In this document: positions 18,969 through 27,617 of the stretch, in pieces | Layout: each line of letters starts with the position of its first letter | Numbering within the stretch: the first letter of the stretch is position 1 | Source: an uncultured Gammaproteobacteria bacterium | Lineage (GTDB): Bacteria; Pseudomonadota; Gammaproteobacteria; Eutrophobiales; Eutrophobiaceae | Length of the DNA: 64,000 nt | Assembly (NCBI GenBank): GCA_943788815.1 | Contig: CALSRS010000003.1 | Location: 97,193-161,192, forward strand | Direction of reading: 5' to 3' | Position numbers and translations under genes: made by a program | The notes under the pieces: generated by a model | Told to the model about the DNA's origin: nothing | What the model saw: only the letters and a program-made list of their open reading frames with translations | Databases searched by the model: none

Positions 18969-20693
18969 TTACTCGATAGTTACTCTGTTGACTTCAGATA
19001 ATGAGGTTAATCCCTGTAGTGCCTTTTGTAATCCTGATTTACGTAAATCCCATATTCCTTCTTTTAATGCCTGGTCTGCTAGTTGAACAGCATTTGCACC
19101 TTCAATAATCAGTCGTTTACTCGCATCAGATATACTCATCACCTGGTAGATGCCGGCTCTGCCCTTGTATCCACTGGGACAATCATCATTGCCCGTTACG
19201 GGTTCAAATAATTTAACTCCTTTCTCCACTTCCTCTTCGGTATATCCTTCATCCAATAATGAATCATGAGGCAAATCAAGGGGCTCTCGGTATTCAGAAT
19301 GCAAGCGTCTGCATAATCGTTGTGCAGTAATAAGGTTAATACTGGTTGCTACGGCGAATGCCGCAATACCCATGTCTTGTAAACGAGTAAGTGTCTGGGG
19401 ACAGTCATTGGTATGCAGGGTTGACATGACCATGTGGCCTGTCTGAGCAGCTTTAACCGCAATAGAAGCAGTGCCCAGATCACGAATCTCTCCGACCAGG
19501 ATAATATCAGGATCCTGACGAAGAAAGGCTTTCAGCGCTTTATCAAAAGTCATACCAGTCTTTTCATCCACCTGGACCTGGTTGACCCCCGCCAGGTTTA
19601 TTTCAACTGGATCCTCTGCTGTACATATATTGACATCAATCTGGTTGATGATATTAATTCCTGAATAAAGAGAAACAGTTTTACCACTACCTGTGGGCCC
19701 GGTGACAAGAAACATGCCGTAGGGTTTATGCAGGTTTTCCAGAAATTGTTCTTTTTGGTGATCCTCATATCCAAGCATATCTATCTGTAATGCTGCCGCA
19801 TCGGAATTGAGGATACGCAAACAGGCCTTTTCTCCAAACAATGTTGGACAAGTGTTCACACGAAAGTCGATAGACTTAGACTTAGATAGTTTTAATTTAA
19901 TTCTACCGTCCTGGGGTACGCGTTTTTCAGATACGTCCATACGAGACATAACCTTAATACGAGCAGCAATTTTCCCTGCAAGACTGATGGGAGGTCTTGC
20001 CGCTTCCATTAACACACCATCAATGCGGAACCTGACACGGTAGTATTTTTCATAAGGTTCAAAATGTAAATCCGAGGCACCTTTCTTAATAGCGTTCAGC
20101 ATTATCTTATTAACAAATTTGACCACGGGTGCGTCATCAATCTCATCACCGCCATCATCTGCTTGCGGTGTGCTCTCATCAGCTACTTCAAGACCTTCAA
20201 GGTCTTCGAGATCATCATCATCCATGTCACCCAAACCACCTTCCATTTCTTCCAGTGCTTTTTCAACAACTTTGGCTAGCTTGTCCTGTTCAACCAGGAT
20301 GGCTTCTGTGTTGGTGCCTGTTGCAAACTTTATTTCGTCCAGGGCCATCAGGTTTGTTGGGTCAGAAACGGCTATGTATAGACGTTTTCCTCGCTTGAAG
20401 ATGGGTATCGAATTATGCTTTCTTATTAAATCTTCTTTGACGAGTTTGACAATGTCGATATCAATTTCCATGGAATTGATATCAACAACGGGCACTCCAA
20501 ATTCCTGTGAGGCCGACACTGCAATATCGCTGGCTGGTACTAGATTATTCTCGACGAGATAAGGCAAAAACCCCATTTTTTTACTAAGAGCTTTTTGGTG
20601 GTGTTCAGCCGCTGCAGCTTCCTCAAGAAACCCGTCCAAAACCAGTTTCCTGGCAAGACCGCTGAGATGAATTTTATTTGCCGAAACAGCCAT
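18969..20693 (-). CDS. pilB: PilB, type IV pilus extension ATPase
   Basis: Hexameric ATPase powering pilus extension. An N-terminal GspE/MshEN domain (about 1-150) precedes an acidic linker (about 155-185) and the ATPase core, with Walker A GPTGSGKTVSLY, Asp box AEDPVEI, Walker B DPDIILVGEIRD and His box TGHMVMSTLHTND. Length (574) is normal. The C-terminal zinc site, usually four Cys, is degenerate: the region reads RRLHSEYRE and later GNDDCPSGYKGR, so only one ligand Cys remains, with His replacing another. Otherwise it appears intact. Confidence 0.95.
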   Translation of the reverse strand: MAVSANKIHLSGLARKLVLDGFLEEAAAAEHHQKALSKKMGFLPYLVENNLVPASDIAVSASQEFGVPVVDINSMEIDIDIVKLVKEDLIRKHNSIPIFKRGKRLYIAVSDPTNLMALDEIKFATGTNTEAILVEQDKLAKVVEKALEEMEGGLGDMDDDDLEDLEGLEVADESTPQADDGGDEIDDAPVVKFVNKIMLNAIKKGASDLHFEPYEKYYRVRFRIDGVLMEAARPPISLAGKIAARIKVMSRMDVSEKRVPQDGRIKLKLSKSKSIDFRVNTCPTLFGEKACLRILNSDAAALQIDMLGYEDHQKEQFLENLHKPYGMFLVTGPTGSGKTVSLYSGINIINQIDVNICTAEDPVEINLAGVNQVQVDEKTGMTFDKALKAFLRQDPDIILVGEIRDLGTASIAVKAAQTGHMVMSTLHTNDCPQTLTRLQDMGIAAFAVATSINLITAQRLCRRLHSEYREPLDLPHDSLLDEGYTEEEVEKGVKLFEPVTGNDDCPSGYKGRAGIYQVMSISDASKRLIIEGANAVQLADQALKEGIWDLRKSGLQKALQGLTSLSEVNRVTIE

Positions 20694-20809
20694 ATGAAGA
20701 TATTTTCTCTTTCATTCAGTTTGAGACGTAAATATTAGATTATATTACAAAAATTACCAATATTTTTATGATTATTGCGTTGCAACATCAAGAATAGTCT
20801 CTTGCAATC

Positions 20810-20830
20810 ACTGAGATTATACACCTCAGT
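20810..20830. repeat. Perfect 6-bp inverted repeat upstream of pilB
   Basis: ACTGAG at 20810-20815 and CTCAGT at 20825-20830 form a perfect inverted repeat with a 9-base loop. The loop contains a TATAAT reading on the minus strand (20821-20816), directed at pilB about 120 bases downstream. No T-run follows, so it is not a normal terminator for clpB. It could be an operator over a pilB promoter, but no good -35 is present. Confidence 0.3.
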
Positions 20831-20877
20831 CGACAAATGCTAGTGAGGAGCCCAATATTTCAAGCGTTTTTATGAAT

Positions 20878-23463
20878 TCAGGAATGCTCGCCTTTTGTAA
20901 AAACCAATCTATCATCTTGTAATTTAACGATTATTTTATTTCCTCCTGAATACTGTCCGGAAAGAATTTCATTCGCCAGAGGGGTTTCCAACAGGTTTTG
21001 TATTGTGCGTTTAAGTGGTCTGGCACCATAAACAGGATCAAAGCCAGACCTGCCAAAAAACTCAATTACATTTTTTGAGACTTCCAGTTGGATATCCTGT
21101 TCTAAAAGGCGTTGAGCTACAAGGTTAACCTGTATCTTGGCAATTTCAAGGACCTGTTCCTGCTTTAAGGCGTGGAAAACAACCAGATCATCAATCCGAT
21201 TAATAAATTCTGGCTTGAAATGTGAGGCGACCACTTCGAGAACCAGTTGCTTCATTTTTTCGTAGTCTTCATCGTCAGCCATAGACTGAATCCTGTCCGA
21301 ACCAAGGTTTGATGTCATGACAATTATTGAGTTTCGAAAATCTACTGTTCTGCCATGGCTATCGGTTAAGCGCCCATCATCCAACACTTGTAACAGGATA
21401 TTAAAAACATCCGGGTGTGCTTTTTCTACCTCATCGAGCAAAATGACACAGTAAGGTTTACGTCTGACCGCTTCTGTCAAATGTCCACCTTCTTCGTAAC
21501 CTATATATCCAGGTGGCGCACCAACGAGACGTGCGACCGAATGTTTCTCCATGTATTCAGACATATCGATTCTGATAATGGCATCTTCCGTATCAAACAG
21601 AAATTCGGCAAGAGATTTACATAATTCGGTTTTACCGACACCTGTTGGCCCGAGAAACAGGAACGAACCATTAGGACGATTAGGGTCTGATAGTCCTGCC
21701 CTGGAGCGTCTGATGGCATTTGAAACAGCATTGACTGCTTCATCTTGACCAATAACTCGCTTATGTAATGCGCTTTCCATTTTAAGTAACTTTTCTTTTT
21801 CACCTTCAAGCATTTTTGACACTGGAATTCCAGTCCAGTGAGAAATAACTTCTGCGATTTCATTTTCAGTCACTTTATTTCTTAACAAATGCATTTCGAG
21901 CATCTCTGTCTTAGAGCTTTCATCAAGTTTTTTCTCAAGTTCAGGAATGATGCCGTATTGCAGTTCAGACATGCGATTGAGATCACCAGCACGTCTGGCA
22001 GACTCTAGTTCCAGTCTGGCCTGTTCAAGATTTTCTTTTGTGGTATGACTGCCCTGTAAGGCAGCCTTTTCCGCTAACCAAACCTCCTCGAGGTCGCTGT
22101 ATTCTTTTTCAACTGTCTCTATATCTGATTCCAGTTTGTCCAGTCGTTTTATAGAGGCATCATCCTTTTCCTTTTTAAGTGCTTGCCTCTCAATTTTCAT
22201 TTGAATAAGTCTTCGTTCCAACTTATCCATAGATTCAGGCTTGGAATCAATTTCAATACTGATTCTGCTAGCAGCTTCGTCAATAAGATCGATTGCCTTA
22301 TCTGGCAATTGACGATCGCTTATATATCTATGAGAAAGTGTTGCAGCAGCAACAATGGCAGGATCAGAAATCTGGACATTATGATGAACCTCATAACGTT
22401 CTTTTAATCCTCTTAAAATGGCGATTGTATCCTCTACATTTGGTTCATTAACTAAAACCCTTTGAAATCGTCTTTCCAGTGCGGCGTCTTTTTCAATATT
22501 TTCTCGATATTCATTTAAAGTGGTTGCCCCTATACAATGTAATTCACCTCGAGACAATGCCGGTTTTAGCATATTGCCGGCGTCCATGGACCCTTCTGCC
22601 TTGCCAGCACCAACCATGGTATGTACCTCATCAATAAACAGAATGATTTTACCTTCCTGTTTACTTAGATCTTTTAGGACTGCTTTTAATCTTTCTTCAA
22701 ACTCACCTCTAAATTTAGCACCAGCAATTAACAATCCCATGTCCAGGACCAGAAGTCTTTTTCCTTTCAGTCTGTCCGGAACTTCGCCATTTATTATTCG
22801 CTGCGCTAGCCCTTCCACGATAGCGGTTTTGCCTACTCCAGGTTCACCAATTAATACTGGATTATTTTTTGTCCTGCGTTGAAGAACCTGGATTGTTCTT
22901 CTAATTTCATCATCCCTGCCTATTACAGGATCCAGTTTTCCCTGTTCTGCTCTAGCAGTGAGGTCTATTGTATATTTGGCGAGTGCCTGACGGTTTTCTT
23001 CATCATTAGCATCATTAACTGTTTCTCCACCTCTGATAGATTCAATTTCAGAATTGAGTTTTTCTCTAGTAATCCCGAATTTTTTTAACAGTGGCCCTAC
23101 TTTTCCTTTGTCTTCCAGAGCAGCGAGGATAAATAATTCACTGGATATGTATTGGTCCCCTTTCTGTTGAGATAATTTATCTGATAGGTTTAGTAAGTTT
23201 TCAAGATCCTTGGAGATGATCATATCGCCAGCCGTCCCCTGGACCTGAGGATATTTATCTATAATTGAAACTAATTCAGTTCTGAAACCATGGTAATCGT
23301 GACAGATATTGGATAAGAGATTTTTTACAGAACTACCATCTTGTTCCAACATGGAGAGTAGTACGTGAGCTGGCTCGATATATTGATGGTCTTTCCCAAT
23401 AGCCAGGCTCTGTGCCTCAGCGAGGGCTTGCTGAAATTTACTTGTGAATTTATCTTGGCGCAT
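20878..23463 (-). CDS. clpB: ClpB, protein disaggregase
   Basis: AAA+ chaperone that with DnaK extracts polypeptides from aggregates. The 861-residue protein has a Clp N-domain (1-145), AAA-1 with Walker [11 protein letters not shown], the long coiled-coil middle domain (about 410-525) that separates ClpB from ClpA, and AAA-2 with Walker [11 protein letters not shown] and [12 protein letters not shown]. An AGGAAAG ribosome binding site precedes the ATG. A clear sigma-32 promoter lies 31-59 bases upstream, consistent with heat-shock control. Confidence 0.98.
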   Translation of the reverse strand: MRQDKFTSKFQQALAEAQSLAIGKDHQYIEPAHVLLSMLEQDGSSVKNLLSNICHDYHGFRTELVSIIDKYPQVQGTAGDMIISKDLENLLNLSDKLSQQKGDQYISSELFILAALEDKGKVGPLLKKFGITREKLNSEIESIRGGETVNDANDEENRQALAKYTIDLTARAEQGKLDPVIGRDDEIRRTIQVLQRRTKNNPVLIGEPGVGKTAIVEGLAQRIINGEVPDRLKGKRLLVLDMGLLIAGAKFRGEFEERLKAVLKDLSKQEGKIILFIDEVHTMVGAGKAEGSMDAGNMLKPALSRGELHCIGATTLNEYRENIEKDAALERRFQRVLVNEPNVEDTIAILRGLKERYEVHHNVQISDPAIVAAATLSHRYISDRQLPDKAIDLIDEAASRISIEIDSKPESMDKLERRLIQMKIERQALKKEKDDASIKRLDKLESDIETVEKEYSDLEEVWLAEKAALQGSHTTKENLEQARLELESARRAGDLNRMSELQYGIIPELEKKLDESSKTEMLEMHLLRNKVTENEIAEVISHWTGIPVSKMLEGEKEKLLKMESALHKRVIGQDEAVNAVSNAIRRSRAGLSDPNRPNGSFLFLGPTGVGKTELCKSLAEFLFDTEDAIIRIDMSEYMEKHSVARLVGAPPGYIGYEEGGHLTEAVRRKPYCVILLDEVEKAHPDVFNILLQVLDDGRLTDSHGRTVDFRNSIIVMTSNLGSDRIQSMADDEDYEKMKQLVLEVVASHFKPEFINRIDDLVVFHALKQEQVLEIAKIQVNLVAQRLLEQDIQLEVSKNVIEFFGRSGFDPVYGARPLKRTIQNLLETPLANEILSGQYSGGNKIIVKLQDDRLVFTKGEHS

Positions 23464-23493
23464 ATACTTTCCTGATATAATTTATACCGATTA

Positions 23494-23522
23494 ATATGGG
23501 GACATAAGCAGGAAAATTCAAG
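23494..23522 (-). promoter_or_regulatory. Sigma-32 heat-shock promoter of clpB
   Basis: Read on the minus strand, CTTGAAT (23522-23516), a 14-base spacer and CCCCATAT (23501-23494) match the RpoH consensus CTTGAAA-N13-15-CCCCATNT almost exactly. It is positioned to start transcription about 25 bases before the clpB ATG. Control by RpoH is inferred; rpoH itself is outside the window. Confidence 0.85.
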
Positions 23523-23535
23523 GAAGGACCTTGAA
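23517..23535. repeat. Perfect 7-bp inverted repeat over the clpB -35 box
   Basis: TTCAAGG at 23517-23523 and CCTTGAA at 23529-23535 form a perfect inverted repeat with a 5-base loop. One arm is most of the sigma-32 -35 element. This may be a repressor site or simply a second CTTGAA core in the opposite orientation; no CCCCAT-like partner was found for the second arm. Confidence 0.4.
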
Positions 23536-23581
23536 ATTAATTCGAAGTTACGAGTTTGACGATGTTCTTGTCCTTCATGGG

Positions 23582-25000
23582 TCAATATACTCCTATGTCA
23601 AAATAAGAACGTGAAATTTTACTTATTGCGACGACGTAGGCAGCTGTTCGAAAGTCATTTACCTTTTCATTCGTCGTGAGTGTTTCTCTTAGTTCCTGAT
23701 ATGCATTTCTCATGGTGTCATCCAGTCCAGAGCGAACAAGGTCTAATTCATCAGCACCTTTAATAATTTCTTTTTGCATCCATTCTGGGACGTCTTTTTG
23801 AGTCATGTTTTGTAGCGCTGATATATAATGTTGTCCTTTCATTTCATCAAAACGTCTCTCCATCCGGCCAAACCTGATATGAGATAGGTTTCTTATCCAC
23901 TCAAAATATGACACGGTGACACCGCCGGCATTGACATATGCATCAGGCAGTATTGTGATATTTTTATTTCTTAATATTTCATCAGCTTCAAATGTAATAG
24001 GCCCGTTAGCTGCTTCAACTATTAAATTAGTCTTAATTCTTTCAGCATTATCCTTTGTGATTTGGGCCTCCATTGCAGCAGGGATCAGTATGTCACATTC
24101 CATTTCAAGCACCGCCTTGCCATTTTCTGTAAAGCTGGCGTCAGGAAATCCCTTTATTGTTTTATTGGCATTAATATATTCTCGTACACGTTGTACAGAG
24201 ATCCCATCCTCATTTATCAGGGCCCCATCTTTTTCTATAATGGCAATGATTTTGGCATCATCTTCTTCATCCAGAAGTTTGCCAGCATGGTATCCAACAT
24301 TCCCCAGTCCCTGTAACACAATTTGCTTTCCCCCAAGACCTCCGTCCATGCCCGCTTGCTTAACATCAGATGTATGTCTGAAGAATTCTCGCATGGCGTA
24401 TACAACACCTCTGCCGGTAGCTTCGACCCTGCCTGGTATTCCACCGTGATGGACAGGTTTGCCGGTTACACAGGCCGTATAGTTCAGGTTTTCCGGATGC
24501 AGATGTTTATAGGTATCTGCAATCCATGCCATTTCTCGTTCCCCGGTCCCCATATCAGGGGCGGGTACATTAGTGGATGGGCTAATAAAGTCTTTGCGGA
24601 TTAGCTCCCGGGCAAACCGTCTTGTAATAAGCTGCATTTCATCCCGGTTATATTTTGAGGGATCAATCTGTAAGCCACCTTTTGAACCACCGAAGGGTAC
24701 GTCGACAATGGCACATTTATAGGTCATAAGGGCAGCCAGAGCCTTAACTTCGTCCTGGTCAACTATGGGGGCATAGCGAATGCCTCCTTTAACGGGTAAT
24801 CGATGGGTACTGTGTGTAGCACGCCAACCCGTGAAAACTTCAAGTCTTCCATTGAGATTGACTGGGAAATTTAACTCAATGATTGCTTCACATGCTTTGA
24901 TTGTATTGGATGTGCCGGAGTCCATATCCATAGCATCAAATGCCCTGTCAGCCATGAAGTTGACACTTTGGCTGAATTTCATGGTTTTCTCTCTCTTCAT
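23582..25000 (-). CDS. Glu/Leu/Phe/Val family glutamate dehydrogenase
   Basis: NAD(P)-dependent oxidative deamination of glutamate to 2-oxoglutarate, or the reverse. The catalytic region has LPVKGGIRYAP, the catalytic lysine is in VPFGGSKGGL, and the Rossmann segment has VLQGLGNVGYHAGKLL. AAMEAQIT and PDAYVNAGGVTVSYFEW complete the family pattern. The 472-residue length and wording resemble the approximately 45-50 kDa dehydrogenases called gdhA/gluD. Coenzyme preference is not safely readable. A strong AGGGGG ribosome binding site supports the ATG at 25000. It lies head-to-tail with clpB but 118 bases away, with clpB having its own promoter. Confidence 0.9.
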   Translation of the reverse strand: MKREKTMKFSQSVNFMADRAFDAMDMDSGTSNTIKACEAIIELNFPVNLNGRLEVFTGWRATHSTHRLPVKGGIRYAPIVDQDEVKALAALMTYKCAIVDVPFGGSKGGLQIDPSKYNRDEMQLITRRFARELIRKDFISPSTNVPAPDMGTGEREMAWIADTYKHLHPENLNYTACVTGKPVHHGGIPGRVEATGRGVVYAMREFFRHTSDVKQAGMDGGLGGKQIVLQGLGNVGYHAGKLLDEEDDAKIIAIIEKDGALINEDGISVQRVREYINANKTIKGFPDASFTENGKAVLEMECDILIPAAMEAQITKDNAERIKTNLIVEAANGPITFEADEILRNKNITILPDAYVNAGGVTVSYFEWIRNLSHIRFGRMERRFDEMKGQHYISALQNMTQKDVPEWMQKEIIKGADELDLVRSGLDDTMRNAYQELRETLTTNEKVNDFRTAAYVVAISKISRSYFDIGVY

Positions 25001-25041
25001 TGATCCCCCTCAGGTCTATGTGCACTTGCAAGCATAGCCTA

Positions 25042-25788
25042 TCAAACCATCCAGATCATGCTTGCCATGCGTCCAGTTGTTTGATTTCGTCTATATGAAA
25101 AGAAGTTGTCTTCGTCTAAATATGTACAATACGAAGAGCTGTAAATGTTCCAAACACCGCTTTTATTTAGCAAATACTTAATCATCGCTTCCAGGTTTGC
25201 ATACCAATGTGTGCTGTCTTTTCTTTTGAAAGCAGATTTTAAATTATCATCAATCTCTAAACAGCTATGATAAACATCAGGGCCAACTTCATAATTATCT
25301 TCTTTGATGTGTGGGCCAATCCAGACCATAAGCTGGTCTGGGCTAGTATCAAATACCTTGACGGCATTGTGTACGATACCTGATACCAGACCTCTCCATC
25401 CAACATGGATGGCCCCAATTGTATCTCCATCTTGATTGCATATAAGTAAGGGTACACAGTCAGCCGTCATAACCACGCAGGGAATACCAGGTGTAGATGT
25501 TATTGCACCATCTGCAACAATGTTAATATTACCATCTGCGGTTACGATTCGATTTTGATGTATTTGATTTAACCACACAGGTTCATTTTCTAGATTTAAG
25601 TCTGCTATTAACTTACTACGGTTTTTTCTCACATCCAATTTGTCATCTCCGACATGGTTTGCGAGATTAAATGCATTAAATGGGGCTTTGCTAAAACCAC
25701 CGACCCTGGTGGTAATCCCAGCGTTAATTCCAGGAGGAGCGTCCCATATTGCAGGAATCCAGGGTAGGCTGTCAGGATTGTTTTTCAT
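25042..25788 (-). CDS. pgeF: PgeF/YfiH, laccase-domain protein (purine nucleoside phosphorylase family)
   Basis: DUF152/laccase-domain protein of 248 residues, long annotated polyphenol oxidase. Characterised homologues are purine nucleoside phosphorylases/adenosine deaminases (LACC1/YlmD type) or edit misincorporated L-Ser in peptidoglycan precursors (E. coli PgeF). Zinc-site segments are present: LNQIHQN, MTADCVPLL and AIHVGWRGL. Its 5' end overlaps the rluD 3' end by 17 bases; the rluD-yfiH pair is conserved across Gammaproteobacteria. Family is certain; which activity applies here is open. Confidence 0.88.
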   Translation of the reverse strand: MKNNPDSLPWIPAIWDAPPGINAGITTRVGGFSKAPFNAFNLANHVGDDKLDVRKNRSKLIADLNLENEPVWLNQIHQNRIVTADGNINIVADGAITSTPGIPCVVMTADCVPLLICNQDGDTIGAIHVGWRGLVSGIVHNAVKVFDTSPDQLMVWIGPHIKEDNYEVGPDVYHSCLEIDDNLKSAFKRKDSTHWYANLEAMIKYLLNKSGVWNIYSSSYCTYLDEDNFFSYRRNQTTGRMASMIWMV

Positions 25789-26725
25789 GTTTCAATAAAT
25801 CCAGTAATGACATCATGTCGTCGGGCAGGGGGGCTATCCATGACATTAAATTTTCATTAGTTGGATGAGTAAGTTCTAGACGCCAGGCATGTAGTGCCTG
25901 GCGAGGAAAATTATTTATAAAATTTGAAGTTTCTTCTGAGATGTTCTTGGGTCGTCGGCCCCGACCACCATAAACTGGATCTCCTACAACAGGATTATGA
26001 ATATGTGCCATATGAACTCGAATTTGATGAGTGCGTCCCGAGTCAAGTTTTACGAGTAGATGAGTAATATCATTAAATCTTTCTAAAATCCTGACATGTG
26101 TTTTGGCGGGTTTACCAGAATTTACCACAGCCATGCGTGTACGTTTTAAAGGATGCCTTCCTATAGGAGCCTCTATGGTCCTTCCTGCTGTTAGTGTTCC
26201 ATGTACTATTGCCTGGTATTCCCGAGTAATATTTCTTTCCTGAAGCTCTCTAACCAGTAAGGTATGTGCCTTAATTGACCTGGTTATTACCATGATTCCA
26301 GATGTTTCCTTATCGAGTCGCTGAATTATTCCGGCCCTTGGTATTATTTCAAGATCTGGGAAGTGATAGAGAAGTGCGTTAAATAAAGTGTTATCAGGGT
26401 TGCCTGCACCCGGGTGAACAACCAGACCTGGAGGCTTATTGATAATGATGATGTCATTATCTTCATATAATATCTCCAGCGGGATTTCCTGCCGGCTGGA
26501 TGAATTATCTTCAGGTATGAGATTGACATTTATGTGAATAAATTCTCCCCCCTTCAATTTTTCCCGTTGAGATAATTGATTATTATCAACTTTTATATAA
26601 CCAGATTTGTTCCAGTTCTGTAATCTTGTCCTGGAATATTCTGGTAGTAAGTCGGCGAGCACCTGATCTAGCCGCATTCCCTGGCAGGAATCGGGGACCT
26701 GGATTATTTGGTTTATTTTTTCCAT
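25772..26725 (-). CDS. rluD: RluD, 23S rRNA pseudouridine synthase
   Basis: Makes pseudouridines in helix 69 of 23S rRNA in characterised species. An N-terminal S4 RNA-binding domain (about 15-75, MRLDQVLADLLPEYSRTRLQNW) is followed by the RluA catalytic domain with NKPPGLVVHPGAG and the catalytic Asp in QRLDKETSGIMV. RTHQIRVHMAHI and GDPVYGG follow. ATG 26725 is preferred over the in-frame TTG at 26734; neither has a clear ribosome binding site. Divergent from bamD, the usual gammaproteobacterial arrangement. Confidence 0.94.
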   Translation of the reverse strand: MEKINQIIQVPDSCQGMRLDQVLADLLPEYSRTRLQNWNKSGYIKVDNNQLSQREKLKGGEFIHINVNLIPEDNSSSRQEIPLEILYEDNDIIIINKPPGLVVHPGAGNPDNTLFNALLYHFPDLEIIPRAGIIQRLDKETSGIMVITRSIKAHTLLVRELQERNITREYQAIVHGTLTAGRTIEAPIGRHPLKRTRMAVVNSGKPAKTHVRILERFNDITHLLVKLDSGRTHQIRVHMAHIHNPVVGDPVYGGRGRRPKNISEETSNFINNFPRQALHAWRLELTHPTNENLMSWIAPLPDDMMSLLDLLKHEKQS

Positions 26726-26785
26726 TACTGTCAATAATAATATATATATCTGCTAAAATATGATTAATTTTGAATTCTAACCATG

Positions 26786-26794
26786 TGATATAAT
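26786..26794 (+). promoter_or_regulatory. Extended -10 promoter candidate for bamD
   Basis: TGATATAAT at 26786-26794 is an exact extended -10 element between divergent rluD and bamD. A start site 7 bases downstream would fall at or just before the bamD ATG (26802), implying a nearly leaderless transcript. No Shine-Dalgarno is seen before bamD, which fits. The only -35-like sequence nearby is too close. Confidence 0.45.
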
Positions 26795-26801
26795 CAAAAA
26801 T

Positions 26802-27575
26802 ATGTTGAAAAAATTCCTCTGTATAATATTAATCGTTTCCCTGTCAGGGTGTGCTTTATTTGGTAAAGATGAAGATGAGGCAAACAATTGGACACTGGAA
26901 AGGTTATATTCTGAAGCCAAACGGTCTATGGAGCGGCAAAATTATAACCGTGCGATAGAGCTGTACGAATTTCTCGAGACTCGATATCCCTTTGGTGTAT
27001 ATGGTCAACAGGCCTTACTGGACCTGGCCTATGTGTATTATAAAATTGGCAATCATGAGCAGGCTCTCTCAACCACTGACCGTTTTATCAGGCTCTATCC
27101 ACAAAACAATCATGTTGATTATGCCTATTATCTACAAGGTTTGATCAATTTTAGTAGGAATAAAAGTTTAACTGATAGATTTGTCAAAACTGATTCATCT
27201 CAACGTGATGTGTCAAGTGCCTATGCATCTTTCCAGAATTTCTCAGAACTATTGGAGCGTTTTCCAGACAGCCGCTATGCAGAAGATGCAATTATGCGAA
27301 TGGTGTACCTTCGAAATATTCTTGCACAGAACGAAATCCATGTTGCAAATTACTATATGCGTCGAAATGCATATATTGCGGCAATTAACCGCGCAAGATT
27401 TGTGGTTGAAAATTATTCAAAAACGCCTTCCGTACCAGATGCCCTGGTTGTAATGGCCAAAGCATACCGATTTATCGAACTGGATGATCTGGCATACGAT
27501 ACCCTGAGAATTTTGAAAATGAATCACCCATCACATCCAGGTATTTCAGAAGTCGAAGGTATTGTTTTAAACTAG
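26802..27575 (+). CDS. bamD: BamD, outer-membrane assembly lipoprotein
   Basis: Essential lipoprotein partner of BamA in the machine that inserts beta-barrel proteins in the outer membrane (older name ComL). The signal peptide (about 1-16) ends in the lipobox LSGC with Cys at about 17. TPR repeats follow from about residue 30 (AIELYEFLETRYPFG, ALSTTDRFIRLYPQN, FSELLERFPDSRYAEDA). The 257-residue length is typical. It lies between rluD (divergent) and nadE (convergent). Confidence 0.95.
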   Translation: MLKKFLCIILIVSLSGCALFGKDEDEANNWTLERLYSEAKRSMERQNYNRAIELYEFLETRYPFGVYGQQALLDLAYVYYKIGNHEQALSTTDRFIRLYPQNNHVDYAYYLQGLINFSRNKSLTDRFVKTDSSQRDVSSAYASFQNFSELLERFPDSRYAEDAIMRMVYLRNILAQNEIHVANYYMRRNAYIAAINRARFVVENYSKTPSVPDALVVMAKAYRFIELDDLAYDTLRILKMNHPSHPGISEVEGIVLN

Positions 27576-27596
27576 TAAGCTAATTATGTAACTAAA

Positions 27597-27617
27597 TCAG
27601 GTTTCACGATAACCTGA
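27597..27617. repeat. Hairpin at the bamD/nadE convergence
   Basis: TCAGGTT (27597-27603), a 7-base loop and AACCTGA (27611-27617) make a perfect 7-bp stem inside the last codons of nadE. No T-run follows on either strand. It could slow convergent transcription, but it is not a standard intrinsic terminator. Confidence 0.3.

Noticed and set aside
20119..20562. 147-codon + strand open frame inside pilB
   Set aside because: Serine-rich low-complexity translation antisense to conserved pilB sequence, typical of a shadow frame.
20800..20835. Intrinsic terminator for clpB
   Set aside because: The stem is only 6 bp and no T-tract follows on the minus strand.
23916..24449. 177-codon + strand open frame inside the glutamate dehydrogenase gene
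   Set aside because: Fully antisense to a conserved enzyme, with no recognisable domain and no ribosome binding site.
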